Assembly: GCA_003577275.1 (NCBI GenBank)
Contig: QEVO01000002.1
Coordinates: 1 to 64,000, forward strand
Length of the DNA: 64,000 nt
From: Pseudomonadota bacterium
GTDB lineage: Bacteria; Pseudomonadota; Alphaproteobacteria; Sphingomonadales; Govanellaceae
Reading direction: 5' to 3'
The notes below the pieces were generated by a model, which made no database searches, was not told where the DNA came from, and worked only from the letters and a program-made list of their open reading frames with translations. Both the position numbers and the translations under genes were made by a program. The number at the start of each line of letters is the position of its first letter. Position 1 is the stretch's first letter. Positions 1-7,303 of the stretch are shown piece after piece.

Positions 1-27
1 AATAGGCAACAAGCCTGTTTTGCCAAA

Positions 28-98
28 GGTTCTTCGCGCAGCGGAACGAGCACGGTGCGTCAGCACCGCGCGCAGGACAAATCCTGTCCCCGCAACCA
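28..98 (+). repeat. Hairpin-rich unit 1 with initiator-tRNA-like 3' tail
   Basis: The unit starts with GGTTC at 28-32, the 5' half of a tRNA T-loop. It ends at 79-98 with AAATCC followed by TGTCCCCGCAACCA, which matches from memory the T-loop, acceptor and CCA end of initiator tRNA-fMet. Between the halves lies inserted sequence with a 6-bp hairpin (CGGTGC/GCACCG). A second hairpin with an AACAA loop sits just upstream and is cut by the window edge. No D-arm or anticodon arm is visible, so this is not a normal tRNA. It may be a structured RNA or a decayed tRNA duplicate. Confidence 0.5.
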
Positions 99-105
99 AC
101 GATTA

Positions 106-132
106 AACCCCAGCCCCTAAGGCTGGGGTTTT
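106..132 (+). terminator. Rho-independent-type terminator after unit 1
   Basis: A perfect 10-bp stem (AACCCCAGCC pairing with GGCTGGGGTT, 5-nt loop) runs into a short T tract, eight bases after the CCA end of unit 1. A diverged copy of the same hairpin follows unit 3 near 493-520, so tail and terminator were duplicated together. Confidence 0.65.
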
Positions 133-165
133 GTCGTTGGTTAGGGTACATATGGATTTAAACCT

Positions 166-286
166 GGTTCGCGAGGACGCAAAGCGTCCGAGAGACGCGC
201 CAACGGCGCGGTCCGAGCGCCTCCCAGGCGCGAGGAGCAACAACAGGCAACAAGCCTGTTGTTGACTAATCCTGTCCCCGCAACCA
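166..286 (+). repeat. Hairpin-rich unit 2 with initiator-tRNA-like 3' tail
   Basis: GGTTC at 166-170 opens the unit and AATCCTGTCCCCGCAACCA at 268-286 closes it. Between them are four hairpins in a row: GGACGC/GCGTCC, GCGCC/GGCGC, GCGCCT/AGGCGC and an 11-bp stem CAACAACAGGC with an AACAA loop. Aligned with unit 3, the linkers are shared (GGTTCG.GAG, AGACGC, CGGTCCG, GGA, AATCCTGTCC), while the hairpins differ in sequence yet stay paired. That pattern suggests the structure rather than the sequence is kept. Confidence 0.55.
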
Positions 287-327
287 ATAAAGCATAAGGG
301 CCCCATCTCGGGGCCCTTATGCTTTAT
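287..327 (+). terminator. Long perfect hairpin after unit 2
   Basis: An 18-bp perfect inverted repeat (ATAAAGCATAAGGGCCCC with its complement, loop ATCTC) starts directly after the CCA of unit 2. There is no clear T tract, although the stem itself has A/T-rich ends and could act as a bidirectional terminator. It has the same placement as the terminator after unit 1. Confidence 0.5.
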
Positions 328-357
328 CGGTCGGTGGGACCGGTGAATGAACCTGTT

Positions 358-488
358 GGTTCGTGAGCGAAGGCGTAAAGCCTTCGCGAAAGACGCCGAC
401 AAGCCATAAGCTTGGCGGCGGTCCGCCGGCGCAACGCGCCAAGGATGAAGGGCATAAGCCCTTCACAAATCCTGTCCTAAGCAACCCT
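358..488 (+). repeat. Hairpin-rich unit 3, degenerate tRNA-like tail
   Basis: GGTTCGTGAG at 358 opens the unit. The tail at 467-488 reads AAATCCTGTCC, then a mutated acceptor ending GCAACCC instead of CCGCAACCA. Internal hairpins include GCGAAGGC/GCCTTCGC, CAAGC/GCTTG, GGCGC/GCGCC and GAAGGGC/GCCCTTC. The following sequence (about 490-520) is a decayed copy of the terminator seen after unit 1. This is the most diverged of the three units. I see no protein-coding gene anywhere in 1-560. Confidence 0.5.
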
Positions 489-565
489 TCGATCAAACCC
501 CTGCCCAGGAGGCTAGGGGGGGTGTAGGTCCAAAGGGCGCAAATGGGCTTGAAGCAGTGTTCGGA

Positions 566-1222
566 TCAAGCCGGTTTGTCGATCAGTTTCTCAACCAGAC
601 GTCTCAGTTCGGATGGCGTGGTGTGACCCGCCACGACCTCGTGGTAGCCGATGCCGGCGCGGCGAAGCGCTTCCTTTTTGACGGCATCGCGGGCGGCGGC
701 GCTTGCCTGATAATGCGCGCCGCCTTGATATTCTATCGCGTGCCTGGGGCGGCAGTCCCCATCCACCAGCAGCAGGTCGACGCGCTTGGCATTGATACAG
801 CTGTAGGCCTCCGCATCCTTGCTGCGGAGGATTTCGCCCAGGGACACTTGCGCCATCACCTGCCAGGCGGGGTTGCACGCGAATACGATACGGTCGAGCT
901 CCTTGAAAACGCGGGCTTCGTGCTTGTTCAACAGCATCTGACTGGTGAACTCCGCCGCCATGACGATCCTTAACTGATCGGCGGCGTCAAGGAGCTTGGG
1001 CGCCGGCGTCTCCTCCGCCGCCGGCCAGGAGGCATTGGCGCGGCCATTGCCGGCCCTGGCGTTATGCCAGCGGTAGCGCTTCCGCCCCCGCCAGGTGCGC
1101 CGCTCGATATTTGCCGCCCCCCATTCGACGGCAAGGCCGATGACGGCCCCCACCGACAGAACGGTAAAGAGGAGGTGAGGCTTTTCGATAAGGGCGATAA
1201 TCTCGGGCGCCATGGCCATCAT
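566..1222 (-). CDS. Membrane-anchored DUF2726 (nuclease-like) protein
   Basis: About 218 residues. One hydrophobic segment lies near the N-terminus (roughly residues 12-32), followed by a basic linker and a C-terminal DUF2726-type domain. The domain shows the PD-(D/E)XK-like pattern: VDLLLVDGD, then AIEYQGGAHY, then a lysine/arginine-rich helix (DAVKKEALRRAGI). DUF2726 is predicted to be a restriction-endonuclease-fold domain; substrate and role are not established. The gene stands alone between two hairpin-rich non-coding stretches and next to a defence cassette. Start is uncertain: ATG at 1222 is chosen, but a TTG at 1231 and ATGs at 1219 and 1213 are possible, and no strong ribosome binding site is visible. 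Confidence 0.75.
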   Translation of the reverse strand: MMAMAPEIIALIEKPHLLFTVLSVGAVIGLAVEWGAANIERRTWRGRKRYRWHNARAGNGRANASWPAAEETPAPKLLDAADQLRIVMAAEFTSQMLLNKHEARVFKELDRIVFACNPAWQVMAQVSLGEILRSKDAEAYSCINAKRVDLLLVDGDCRPRHAIEYQGGAHYQASAAARDAVKKEALRRAGIGYHEVVAGHTTPSELRRLVEKLIDKPA

Positions 1223-1257
1223 TCCAGTCAATTATAAGGCGTAATCATCAGGAACCA

Positions 1258-1340
1258 TATCCTGTCGTACCGGGATAGGGCCATTGGCCGCAACTGGCCC
1301 CGCCCGCCGCAAGGCGGCGAGCCAGGACGCCTGGTACTGA
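1258..1340. repeat. Short-hairpin cluster upstream of DUF2726 gene
   Basis: Several small inverted repeats are packed together: GGCC around ATT, CCGCC/GGCGG with a GCAA loop, and CCAGG/CCTGG with loop ACG. Stem length and tiny loops resemble those in the units at 28-488. No coding sequence is seen between 1232 and 1480 apart from this cluster and the terminator at 1378. Confidence 0.35.
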
Positions 1341-1377
1341 AGCCTAAGCCGAAAGTGGTAAATAGTATCCTAAAAGA

Positions 1378-1412
1378 GCAAAAAAACGCAAAAGCCCCGC
1401 CATAAAGGCGGG
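1378..1412 (-). terminator. Terminator of the TIR defence cassette
   Basis: Read on the minus strand, a 6-bp stem (CCCGCC/GGCGGG, loop TTTAT) with GC flanks is followed by CTTTTGCGTTTTTTTG. It lies 70 bp past the stop codon of the second TIR gene, in the right place to end that operon. Confidence 0.6.
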
Positions 1413-1481
1413 CCTTATGCTTTGTGATTTCTAAGGTAGGCTATCTGTATGACATGTTTAGGTAGGTAGTGTTCTGCTTAG

Positions 1482-2060
1482 CTAGCGCACTTCGGCTAGA
1501 ATAGATGATATTTTTCGCCATTGAGGGTCATCTGACGGGAACTTACCCCATAAATCTTTTTTTAAACTGGTGACCTGCCCAATATTGTCAACATCCACAA
1601 TAGGGTACAGTTCAAGGTACTCTTGGCCCTTAAAATCTTCTCCACTCGAAATGAGAGGGAAAACGAATGTTCTGGGGGTTGATTGGGAATTCCCATCAAA
1701 GAACCCAAGCTCCCAAGGACACCATTTCGATAAGCTTGCATGTTTGGTATGCAAGTAAAACATCAATCGACATTGCATCATCCTCTTTCTAAGGTAGTCA
1801 GCAGTTCTTTTGTTTACGAAGGAATGGTCGAGCTGTGGATCATTGATCCAATCAACATAAACCGAGAATTTCTTTTCTTCGAGGATGCGCTTTGCGCCGA
1901 GCACAAGCTTATCGTCCATTTTTGAGTGGGAAAGAAAAATATCAAACGATGCCGCAGTAGTGTTTGTTGCTTCTTTAAGTATGCGCTCTGCGCTTCCAAA
2001 CTTTGAGGTGAGCTCTCTTTTTGCTGCGAGAAGCGCTTGTTCAATCGTTACGAGGCCCAT
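1482..2060 (-). CDS. TIR-domain protein (second TIR of the cassette)
   Basis: 192 residues. After an N-terminal helical stretch (1-37), a TIR domain begins with FDIFLSHS (residues 39-46) and continues with strand YVDW. The motif CPWELG (114-119) follows; its glutamate, E117, is in the position of the catalytic glutamate of NAD-cleaving bacterial TIR domains. It would therefore cleave NAD or make a cyclic ADP-ribose-type signal (inference). Start ATG 2060 is chosen because it follows AGGAA with good spacing and lies just after the stop of the upstream gene; an ATG at 2099 would overlap that gene by 37 bp. It is the last gene of the four-gene AT-richer minus-strand operon. Confidence 0.82.
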   Translation of the reverse strand: MGLVTIEQALLAAKRELTSKFGSAERILKEATNTTAASFDIFLSHSKMDDKLVLGAKRILEEKKFSVYVDWINDPQLDHSFVNKRTADYLRKRMMQCRLMFYLHTKHASLSKWCPWELGFFDGNSQSTPRTFVFPLISSGEDFKGQEYLELYPIVDVDNIGQVTSLKKDLWGKFPSDDPQWRKISSILAEVR

Positions 2061-2062
2061 TG

Positions 2063-2704
2063 CTACGTTCCTGTCATACCTGCTGCATGTCTCACCCAAA
2101 CATTGAAGTTCTGCTGCCCGTCATTCGTAACATAACAGTATTCACGTGCGTAGATGCTGAGTGGCAGAACAGTGTTGGGCATTGGCCTCTGCCAGCTTGC
2201 TGGCAAGGTTACAGCCTGAATGTAGTCGTCATAGCGTACCCACTTCCCGTTATTCTTCTCGGCAAGTAACAATCTGCCATCGTCAATCTGATAGATACCC
2301 ATGTGATCCAATGGATTTGGGCCTGGGTTAGACTCATAACCTGTTTGATTCTTGAGCCTGTGAATCTTCACGACCAAGAGGCCATTTCCCTTGATGATGC
2401 TACGGGCGACCTCGTAGCGAACCCATCGGCGCCCGTAGGTCTCGGCACCCACCAGAATGCAGGTCACGGAAGTATTCTTCATGCCTTCGCGGATAAGGGT
2501 CTTTAGGGAATCCGGCCCTGTCCTGCGCGAGCTTTCCCAGATACTTCCATCAAAGAAACCTTCCGCCTCACGATCGTTCTCTTGCTGATATCGCCATGAG
2601 TTCCTAACTTGGTTTACGCGCCAAATATCATTCTGATAATGAAAAGAGAAGTACACGCGGCGCTTTTTGATTTGGGGGTTAATTGCTTCAAAGATATTCG
2701 ACAT
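2063..2704 (-). CDS. thsB: Thoeris ThsB-type TIR-like protein
   Basis: 213 residues, near the usual ThsB length. Characteristic ThsB/DUF1863 sequence is present: RVYFSFHYQND (residues 16-26), FFDGSIWE, LIREGMKNTSVTCILVG (70-86) and RRWVRYEV (92-99), with E98 the likely active-site glutamate. A C-terminal extension follows, as in known ThsB proteins. In Thoeris, ThsB senses infection and makes a signal that activates ThsA. No ThsA (SIR2/SLOG or Macro type) lies next to it. Instead its start codon directly follows the stop of a membrane-protein gene, and a second TIR gene follows. Family assignment is firm; membership in a working system is inferred from gene order. Confidence 0.85.
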   Translation of the reverse strand: MSNIFEAINPQIKKRRVYFSFHYQNDIWRVNQVRNSWRYQQENDREAEGFFDGSIWESSRRTGPDSLKTLIREGMKNTSVTCILVGAETYGRRWVRYEVARSIIKGNGLLVVKIHRLKNQTGYESNPGPNPLDHMGIYQIDDGRLLLAEKNNGKWVRYDDYIQAVTLPASWQRPMPNTVLPLSIYAREYCYVTNDGQQNFNVWVRHAAGMTGT

Positions 2705-3142
2705 TCACACTCCCTTAAAAATCAATGCTGCAATAGTACCAAGTGAAAGAAGCATCGCTAAATAGAACCAGCTAACCGACCACGAGATGGCTAGTCTCAA
2801 AATCGAGTCTTCGTCCTTCATGAAAGGTTTGGCTTCAAGGCTATAGGCCTCAATCTCCTCCTCCTTCCTTACGTGGTCATAGAGCTTCCGATAGGCTCGT
2901 TCATATCTCAAATATTGTGCGTCCATGAGCCAGAAGATGATCATCGGCACGATGGCAGCAGCAGCATAGTACGGCGATGGCTTGTCTACTGTGGCTGTTA
3001 CAGCAACAGCCGCGCTACCAAATGTTGCCGAAAGGGCTTTCAGGGTGAACGAATTTGACCCCATCCTTGTAATAACGCCCTGCAACATTGTTAGATGAGC
3101 AATGCGAATGCTCTCGTCTTGGCGGCCATGTCCATTTGTCAT
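2705..3142 (-). CDS. Three-helix membrane protein, candidate defence effector
   Basis: 145 residues with hydrophobic segments at about 32-51, 57-75 and 116-142, separated by a charged loop (LRYERAYRKLYDHVRKEEEIEAY) that should face the cytoplasm. I recognise no enzymatic domain. It is immediately upstream of thsB with no gap, and four bases after a small gene, so co-translation is likely. Small membrane proteins next to nucleotide-signal enzymes in defence islands often permeabilise the membrane; that role here is inference. It lacks the Macro or SIR2 domain expected of known ThsA effectors. Confidence 0.75.
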   Translation of the reverse strand: MTNGHGRQDESIRIAHLTMLQGVITRMGSNSFTLKALSATFGSAAVAVTATVDKPSPYYAAAAIVPMIIFWLMDAQYLRYERAYRKLYDHVRKEEEIEAYSLEAKPFMKDEDSILRLAISWSVSWFYLAMLLSLGTIAALIFKGV

Positions 3143-3146
3143 CGGA

Positions 3147-3338
3147 TCACTTCCTGCGTTTACCGCCGTGCTTCGTCGGATCAGTTAGCGTGTATTTCTG
3201 ACCGGATTGCAGTGGTGGTGGAAGAGGTTCTCCCTTCGTAACTGTCCGTTCAATTCCCGTTTTTCCGCCACGTGGGCCTGTGATTTCGTACTGGCCACTA
3301 TTTGGTGCCTTTTCTCCCGGTTTGTAAGTTTTTACCAT
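3147..3338 (-). CDS. Small conserved protein (YjzC-like), defence-associated
   Basis: 63 residues: YKPGEKAPNSGQYE near the N-terminus, GPRGGKTG in the middle, and a C-terminal DPTKHGGKRRK tail. The proline/glycine-rich core resembles small YjzC-type proteins that I recall seeing beside defence genes; the function is unknown. It is the first gene of the minus-strand cassette, has a strong ribosome binding site (AGGAG, 9 bases before ATG), and is four bases from the membrane-protein gene. Confidence 0.65.
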   Translation of the reverse strand: MVKTYKPGEKAPNSGQYEITGPRGGKTGIERTVTKGEPLPPPLQSGQKYTLTDPTKHGGKRRK

Positions 3339-3448
3339 GGTCGCTTTCTCCTAAAAATTGTACATAGAATCTTTTTTGTTCATGAAATGTACCATATTCT
3401 AACTTAGAACTAAAGAAGAACATATTAGTTGAAGTCTACATTTTCAAA

Positions 3449-3602
3449 TCACCTGCTTGCGGGAGGCTTTAAACGGCAAGGTCGTGAAGGAGGAGGTTAC
3501 AGAAACACCGGCGTCATAAAGCATGCCCACCAGGACCGGCGAGGTGGCCGAGCCCAGCCCCATCACCGCCGACACAAAGGGCCACGCGGCACCCAGCGAT
3601 CA
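3449..3602 (-). pseudogene. C-terminal remnant of an MFS transporter
   Basis: Minus-strand translation gives about 50 residues, including AAWPFVSAVMGLGSATSPVL and VGMLYDAG, typical of the last transmembrane helices of an MFS permease. It then ends in a normal stop. An in-frame stop at 3600-3602 lies directly upstream and no start codon is present, so only the tail of a former gene remains. It sits at the junction between the AT-richer defence cassette and the GC-rich catabolic block. Confidence 0.55.
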
Positions 3603-3927
3603 GGTGACGTATAGCTCCGGCTACAGCGTCCCCAGCATATCAAACAAAATCCCCTTAAATCAGTAAGTTAAGGGGCCAAAGCTAGGTTGTCCCACACCCC
3701 CCCTCACCCCATCCGCCGCCCTGCCGCCCCAATTGACTTGATATTGTTCTGCTGCCAAACTAAAACCACTGCCGGCGCCCGGATGCGGGCCTTAAGCGCG
3801 CGAGCCTCCCCCACCACGATCGCGGCGGCTTAAAAAATTGGCTACTATCGAAGACGGACGGCGGCGCCGAGGCGGTTTCTTGGGCGGGCTTTGCCGCCCG
3901 CTCGTGTATTGTGGAGTTACCCAAGGA
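3603..3927. other. Intergenic stretch with hairpin and candidate promoter
   Basis: No gene is recognised. An 8-bp inverted repeat CCCCTTAA/TTAAGGGG (3651-3675, 9-nt loop) is visible. A sigma70-like promoter candidate reads TTGATA (3738-3743), 17-bp spacer, TAAAAC (3761-3766), pointing at the oxidoreductase operon. The open frame from 3838 to 3927 upstream of the gamma subunit has no homology I recognise and is treated as leader. Confidence 0.4.
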
Positions 3928-4467
3928 ATGCAGGAGTTCATCATTCTGGGTCGGGGAGGGCAGGGCGCTCAGACCGCCGGCAATCAGTTGGCCCAGGCCT
4001 TCTATGCCGAAGGCAAGTACGTGCAGACCTTCGCCACCTATGGCGGCGCGCGGCGCGGCACGCCGGTCACCTCTTCGCTGCGCGTCGACGACAAGCCGGT
4101 GCGGCTGCGTTGCAATATCGAGCGCGCCTCGGCCCTGCTGTGTTTTGATGGCTCGCTCATCGACGCCAATTTCCTGCGCACCGTCGACAAGGATACGCTC
4201 ATCGTGGTCAACACCGCCAAGCCTAGGGAAGCGTTCGCCGCGCTTGGCGACTATCGCATCATTCCCATCGACGGGCGCGAGGTCGCCCGCAAGTTCGAGA
4301 TGGGCAAGATGGTCAATTCCGCTCTCCTGGGCGCTTTCGTGGCGGTCCTGAAGGAGCCTAACATCAAGACCATGTGCGAGGTCATCGAGGAGACGGCGCC
4401 GGCGAAGAAGGAGCAGAACGTCGCCGCCTGTCAATACGCCTACGATCTTGTGCGCCAGGCCAATTAG
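3928..4467 (+). CDS. 2-oxoacid:acceptor oxidoreductase gamma subunit
   Basis: 179 residues, the size of a free-standing POR/KOR gamma chain. The N-terminus is typical (EFIILGRGGQGAQTAG, residues 3-18, then ATYGGARRG), the region that helps bind CoA in this family. It is the first gene of a four-gene operon (gamma, FAD/ferredoxin subunit, alpha, beta) and most resembles the PadE-type subunit of phenylglyoxylate dehydrogenase. The start at 3928 was chosen because homology begins there; upstream in-frame codons are arginine/glycine-rich and unconserved. Substrate is not readable from sequence. Confidence 0.85.
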   Translation: MQEFIILGRGGQGAQTAGNQLAQAFYAEGKYVQTFATYGGARRGTPVTSSLRVDDKPVRLRCNIERASALLCFDGSLIDANFLRTVDKDTLIVVNTAKPREAFAALGDYRIIPIDGREVARKFEMGKMVNSALLGAFVAVLKEPNIKTMCEVIEETAPAKKEQNVAACQYAYDLVRQAN

Positions 4468-4482
4468 CGGGAGTTGGGTTCG

Positions 4483-6132
4483 ATGAATGTACAGCAATCT
4501 CCCCTGTGGACGACGCAGACCTCGGGCGCGCGGCTGACCGGCACTTGGCGCAGCGCCCTGCCGGATTACCGCTTCACCCCATCGCCCTGCCTCGCTGCCT
4601 GCCCGGTCAATGGCCGCATCGCTGAATGGATCGGCAAGATCGGCAAGGAGGATATCCGCGGCGCCTGGGAAACGCTGATTGACAACAATCCCTTCCCGGC
4701 GATCGCCGGGCGCATCTGCCACCATCCCTGCCAGAGCGCCTGCAACCGGCAATATCACGACGAAACGGTAAGCATTTGCGCATTGGAGCGCTATGTCGGC
4801 GATGCGGCGCTGGCCGAGGGCTGGCGGTTTAATCCGCCGGCTGAGGAGCGCGGCGAGCGCATCGCCGTCATCGGCGGCGGCCCGGCCGGCCTGTCCGCCG
4901 CCTATCAGTTGCGCCGCCGGGGCTTTCAGGTCACGCTGTTTGACGCCAAGCCGAAGTTGGGCGGCCTTCTGCGCTACGGCATTCCCGATTACCGTCTGGA
5001 TAAAAACATCGTCGATGGCGAGATTGAGCGCATTGTCGATCTTGGCGTTGAGGTGCGGCTTAACGCCGAAATCGCCGATGCGGCGGCGCTGAAAAAACTG
5101 CGCGACGCGTATGACGCGGTTTATCTGGCGACCGGCGCCACCTCCTCGAAAAAGCTTCCTGGGCTTGATTACAACGCGCCGTGGGTGGTCGACAGCGCCG
5201 ATTTCCTGGCCGCCGCCAACGCCGGCAATCCCGTCGCAACGGGCGAGCGCCTGGTCGTCATCGGCGGCGGCAGCGCGGCGATGGACGTGGCGCGCACCGC
5301 CCGCCGGCTCGGCAAGCGCGTTACCGTGCTGTCGCTGGAGCCGGAAGATAAACTGCCGGCGCAACGGGTCGAGGTCGACGAGGCCATAGAGGAGGATGTG
5401 GTCTTCGTTTGCGGCGCCATGATGCGCGCGGTCAGGCCGGCGGCGGGCGGGCTGGCGCTCGATTGCGCGCGGGTCGAGTTCACCCCCGGCAAAAAGCGCG
5501 GCGAGTTCGCCATCACGCCGCTGGAAAACGCCACCTTCACCCTGGAGGCCGACGCCATTATCCCGTCCATCGGCCAGAATGCCGATGTGGAGCGCTGGCG
5601 CGGGCTGCTCGGCGTCGCTGGTCCAGTGATCGGCACCGACGGCGTGTGGCGCACCAGCGTGGCCGGCATCTTCGCCGGCGGCGACGTCGCCAGCATGGAC
5701 CGCTTCGTCACCCAGGCCGTCGGCATGGGCAAGGAGGCGGCCGTCGAGATCGCCCGCTTCGTCATGGGCGAGACGGCCGGTTCCGGCTTTGATGTTGGGC
5801 CGACGCTGCCGTTTTTAGAGATCAACACCCATTACTATCCCAAGGCCGCGCGCCATGTCCCGGCGACGGCGGCGGTCGGCGAACGCCTGCAAGGTTTTGG
5901 CGAAGTGCAAGAGCGGCTGGCGGCGGAGGCGGCGCTCGCCGAGGCGCAGCGCTGCTTTAGCTGCGGCAACTGCATCTTTTGCGACAACTGCTACTTCTAT
6001 TGCCCGGACATGGCGATCACCAAGCTCGAAGGAGGCTATGAGGTGAAATCCGACTACTGCAAGGGCTGCGGGCTGTGCGTTGAGGAATGTCCCACCGGCT
6101 CGGTCCGGATGCGCGAAGATACCCAGGGGTAA
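4483..6132 (+). CDS. FAD/NAD(P)-dependent subunit with C-terminal ferredoxin domain
   Basis: 549 residues. The N-terminal domain resembles the GltD small-subunit Fe-S domain (C36, C40, then CHHPCQSAC). A FAD-binding fold follows (GGGPAGLSAAYQL, about residue 130), then a nested NAD(P) site (GGGSAAMDVART, about 260). The C-terminus carries two [4Fe-4S] motifs (CGNCIFCDNCYFYCP and CKGCGLCVEECP). It would pass electrons from the oxoacid oxidoreductase to NAD(P)+. It looks like a fusion of what are separate PadH (FAD) and PadF (ferredoxin delta) subunits. ATG 4483 follows GGGAG; an upstream TTG at 4474 is less likely. Confidence 0.85.
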   Translation: MNVQQSPLWTTQTSGARLTGTWRSALPDYRFTPSPCLAACPVNGRIAEWIGKIGKEDIRGAWETLIDNNPFPAIAGRICHHPCQSACNRQYHDETVSICALERYVGDAALAEGWRFNPPAEERGERIAVIGGGPAGLSAAYQLRRRGFQVTLFDAKPKLGGLLRYGIPDYRLDKNIVDGEIERIVDLGVEVRLNAEIADAAALKKLRDAYDAVYLATGATSSKKLPGLDYNAPWVVDSADFLAAANAGNPVATGERLVVIGGGSAAMDVARTARRLGKRVTVLSLEPEDKLPAQRVEVDEAIEEDVVFVCGAMMRAVRPAAGGLALDCARVEFTPGKKRGEFAITPLENATFTLEADAIIPSIGQNADVERWRGLLGVAGPVIGTDGVWRTSVAGIFAGGDVASMDRFVTQAVGMGKEAAVEIARFVMGETAGSGFDVGPTLPFLEINTHYYPKAARHVPATAAVGERLQGFGEVQERLAAEAALAEAQRCFSCGNCIFCDNCYFYCPDMAITKLEGGYEVKSDYCKGCGLCVEECPTGSVRMREDTQG

Positions 6133-6135
6133 GAC

Positions 6136-7299
6136 ATGGATATGCGCGCAAATGCCCGTGGCGTTCTCTTAAGCGGCAACCAGGCGGTGGCCTATGGCGT
6201 CTTGCTGGCGCGCCCGGATGTGATTCCGGTCTATCCGATCACGCCGCAAACGCCGATCCTGGAGCAGATCATCGAGCTTCATAGCGAGGGCCGGATGAAG
6301 GCGGAGCTCTTGACGCCGGAATCGGAACATTCGGCGATGTCGGCCTGCATTCCGGCGTCCTTGACCGGCGCGCGGGTGTTTACCGCCACCTCCTCGCAGG
6401 GGCTGTTGTTGATGCACGAGCTTTTGCATTACGCCTCCGGCGCCAGAAGCTCGATCGTGATGTGCAATGTCAACCGCACGCCGGCCTCACCGTGGGGCTT
6501 CTGGCCCGACCAGCTCGACAGCCTGGCGCAGCGCGACACCGGCTGGATCCAGGTTTACAGCGAAAGCCCGCAGGAATCATTGGATGGCGTGATCCAGCTG
6601 TTTCGCGTCGCGGAAACCGCCAACATCCCGGCGATGATCTGCCATGACGCGTTCTATGTCTCCCACGCCGTGGAGCCGGTGGAAATTCCCTCGCAGCTTA
6701 CGGTCGATGAATTTCTGCCGCCCTTTAAGCCGGACATTCGCCTCGACACCACGCTTGGCCGCTCCTTCGGCGCGCCCGCCGATCAGCGCAACTGGAATAA
6801 TACCCGGCGCGATCTTGACGCCGCCATGGCCACGGTGCCGGACCTGGTGAGCGAGGCCGGGCGGCTGTGGGGCGATCTTACCGGACGCCATTACGCGCCG
6901 CTGGAAGAATACCGCATGGAGGGCGCGGACGTCGTTATCGTCACCATGGGCTCGATGTGCGGCACGGTGCGCGAAGCAGTGGACGCCATGCGCGAAGCGG
7001 GCGTCAAGGCGGGCATGCTCAAGGTGCGCCTGTTTCGTCCGCTGCCGATGGCGGCGCTGCGCCAGGCGTTGGAAGGCGTGCCCTGCGCCATCGTGCTTGA
7101 CCGCAACTATTCGCCGGGCACCGGCGGCATTCTGCATCAGGAGCTGAAAAGCGTTCTCTTTAACATGAAAAACGCGCCGCGGCTGCATGGCCTCATGGCC
7201 GGCGTTGGCGGCGTCAACGTCTCGCCGGCTAAAATCGGCGAACTCGTCGCGCAATATCGGGACAAGGAGCCGCAGGTCGGCGCCATTTGGGTGGACTGA
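6136..7299 (+). CDS. 2-oxoacid:acceptor oxidoreductase alpha subunit
   Basis: 387 residues, typical for a separate alpha chain. YPITPQTP (about 33-40), PESEHSAMSA and the ATSSQGLLLMHELL segment are the pyrimidine-binding TPP domain signature. A transketolase C-terminal-like domain II follows. With the beta chain it forms the TPP site that oxidatively decarboxylates a 2-oxoacid to an acyl-CoA. It starts three bases after the FAD subunit stop. It is closest in kind to PadG/pyruvate:ferredoxin oxidoreductase alpha subunits. Confidence 0.87.
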   Translation: MDMRANARGVLLSGNQAVAYGVLLARPDVIPVYPITPQTPILEQIIELHSEGRMKAELLTPESEHSAMSACIPASLTGARVFTATSSQGLLLMHELLHYASGARSSIVMCNVNRTPASPWGFWPDQLDSLAQRDTGWIQVYSESPQESLDGVIQLFRVAETANIPAMICHDAFYVSHAVEPVEIPSQLTVDEFLPPFKPDIRLDTTLGRSFGAPADQRNWNNTRRDLDAAMATVPDLVSEAGRLWGDLTGRHYAPLEEYRMEGADVVIVTMGSMCGTVREAVDAMREAGVKAGMLKVRLFRPLPMAALRQALEGVPCAIVLDRNYSPGTGGILHQELKSVLFNMKNAPRLHGLMAGVGGVNVSPAKIGELVAQYRDKEPQVGAIWVD

Positions 7300-7303
7300 A
7301 GCT

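Noticed and set aside
103..402. Minus-strand open frame of 99 codons across the hairpin array
   Set aside because: It crosses two terminators and tRNA-like tails, has no recognisable domain or ribosome binding site, and arises from inverted repeats.
28..488. Possible CRISPR array
   Set aside because: Units are of unequal length, the conserved parts are not short repeats at regular spacing, and no cas genes are present.
3429..3614. Plus-strand 61-codon open frame
   Set aside because: The opposite strand encodes a recognisable MFS tail, so this frame is its shadow.
3760..5364. Minus-strand open frame of 534 codons
   Set aside because: It is the antisense of the oxidoreductase genes, rich in R, G and A from GC-biased codons, with no domain.
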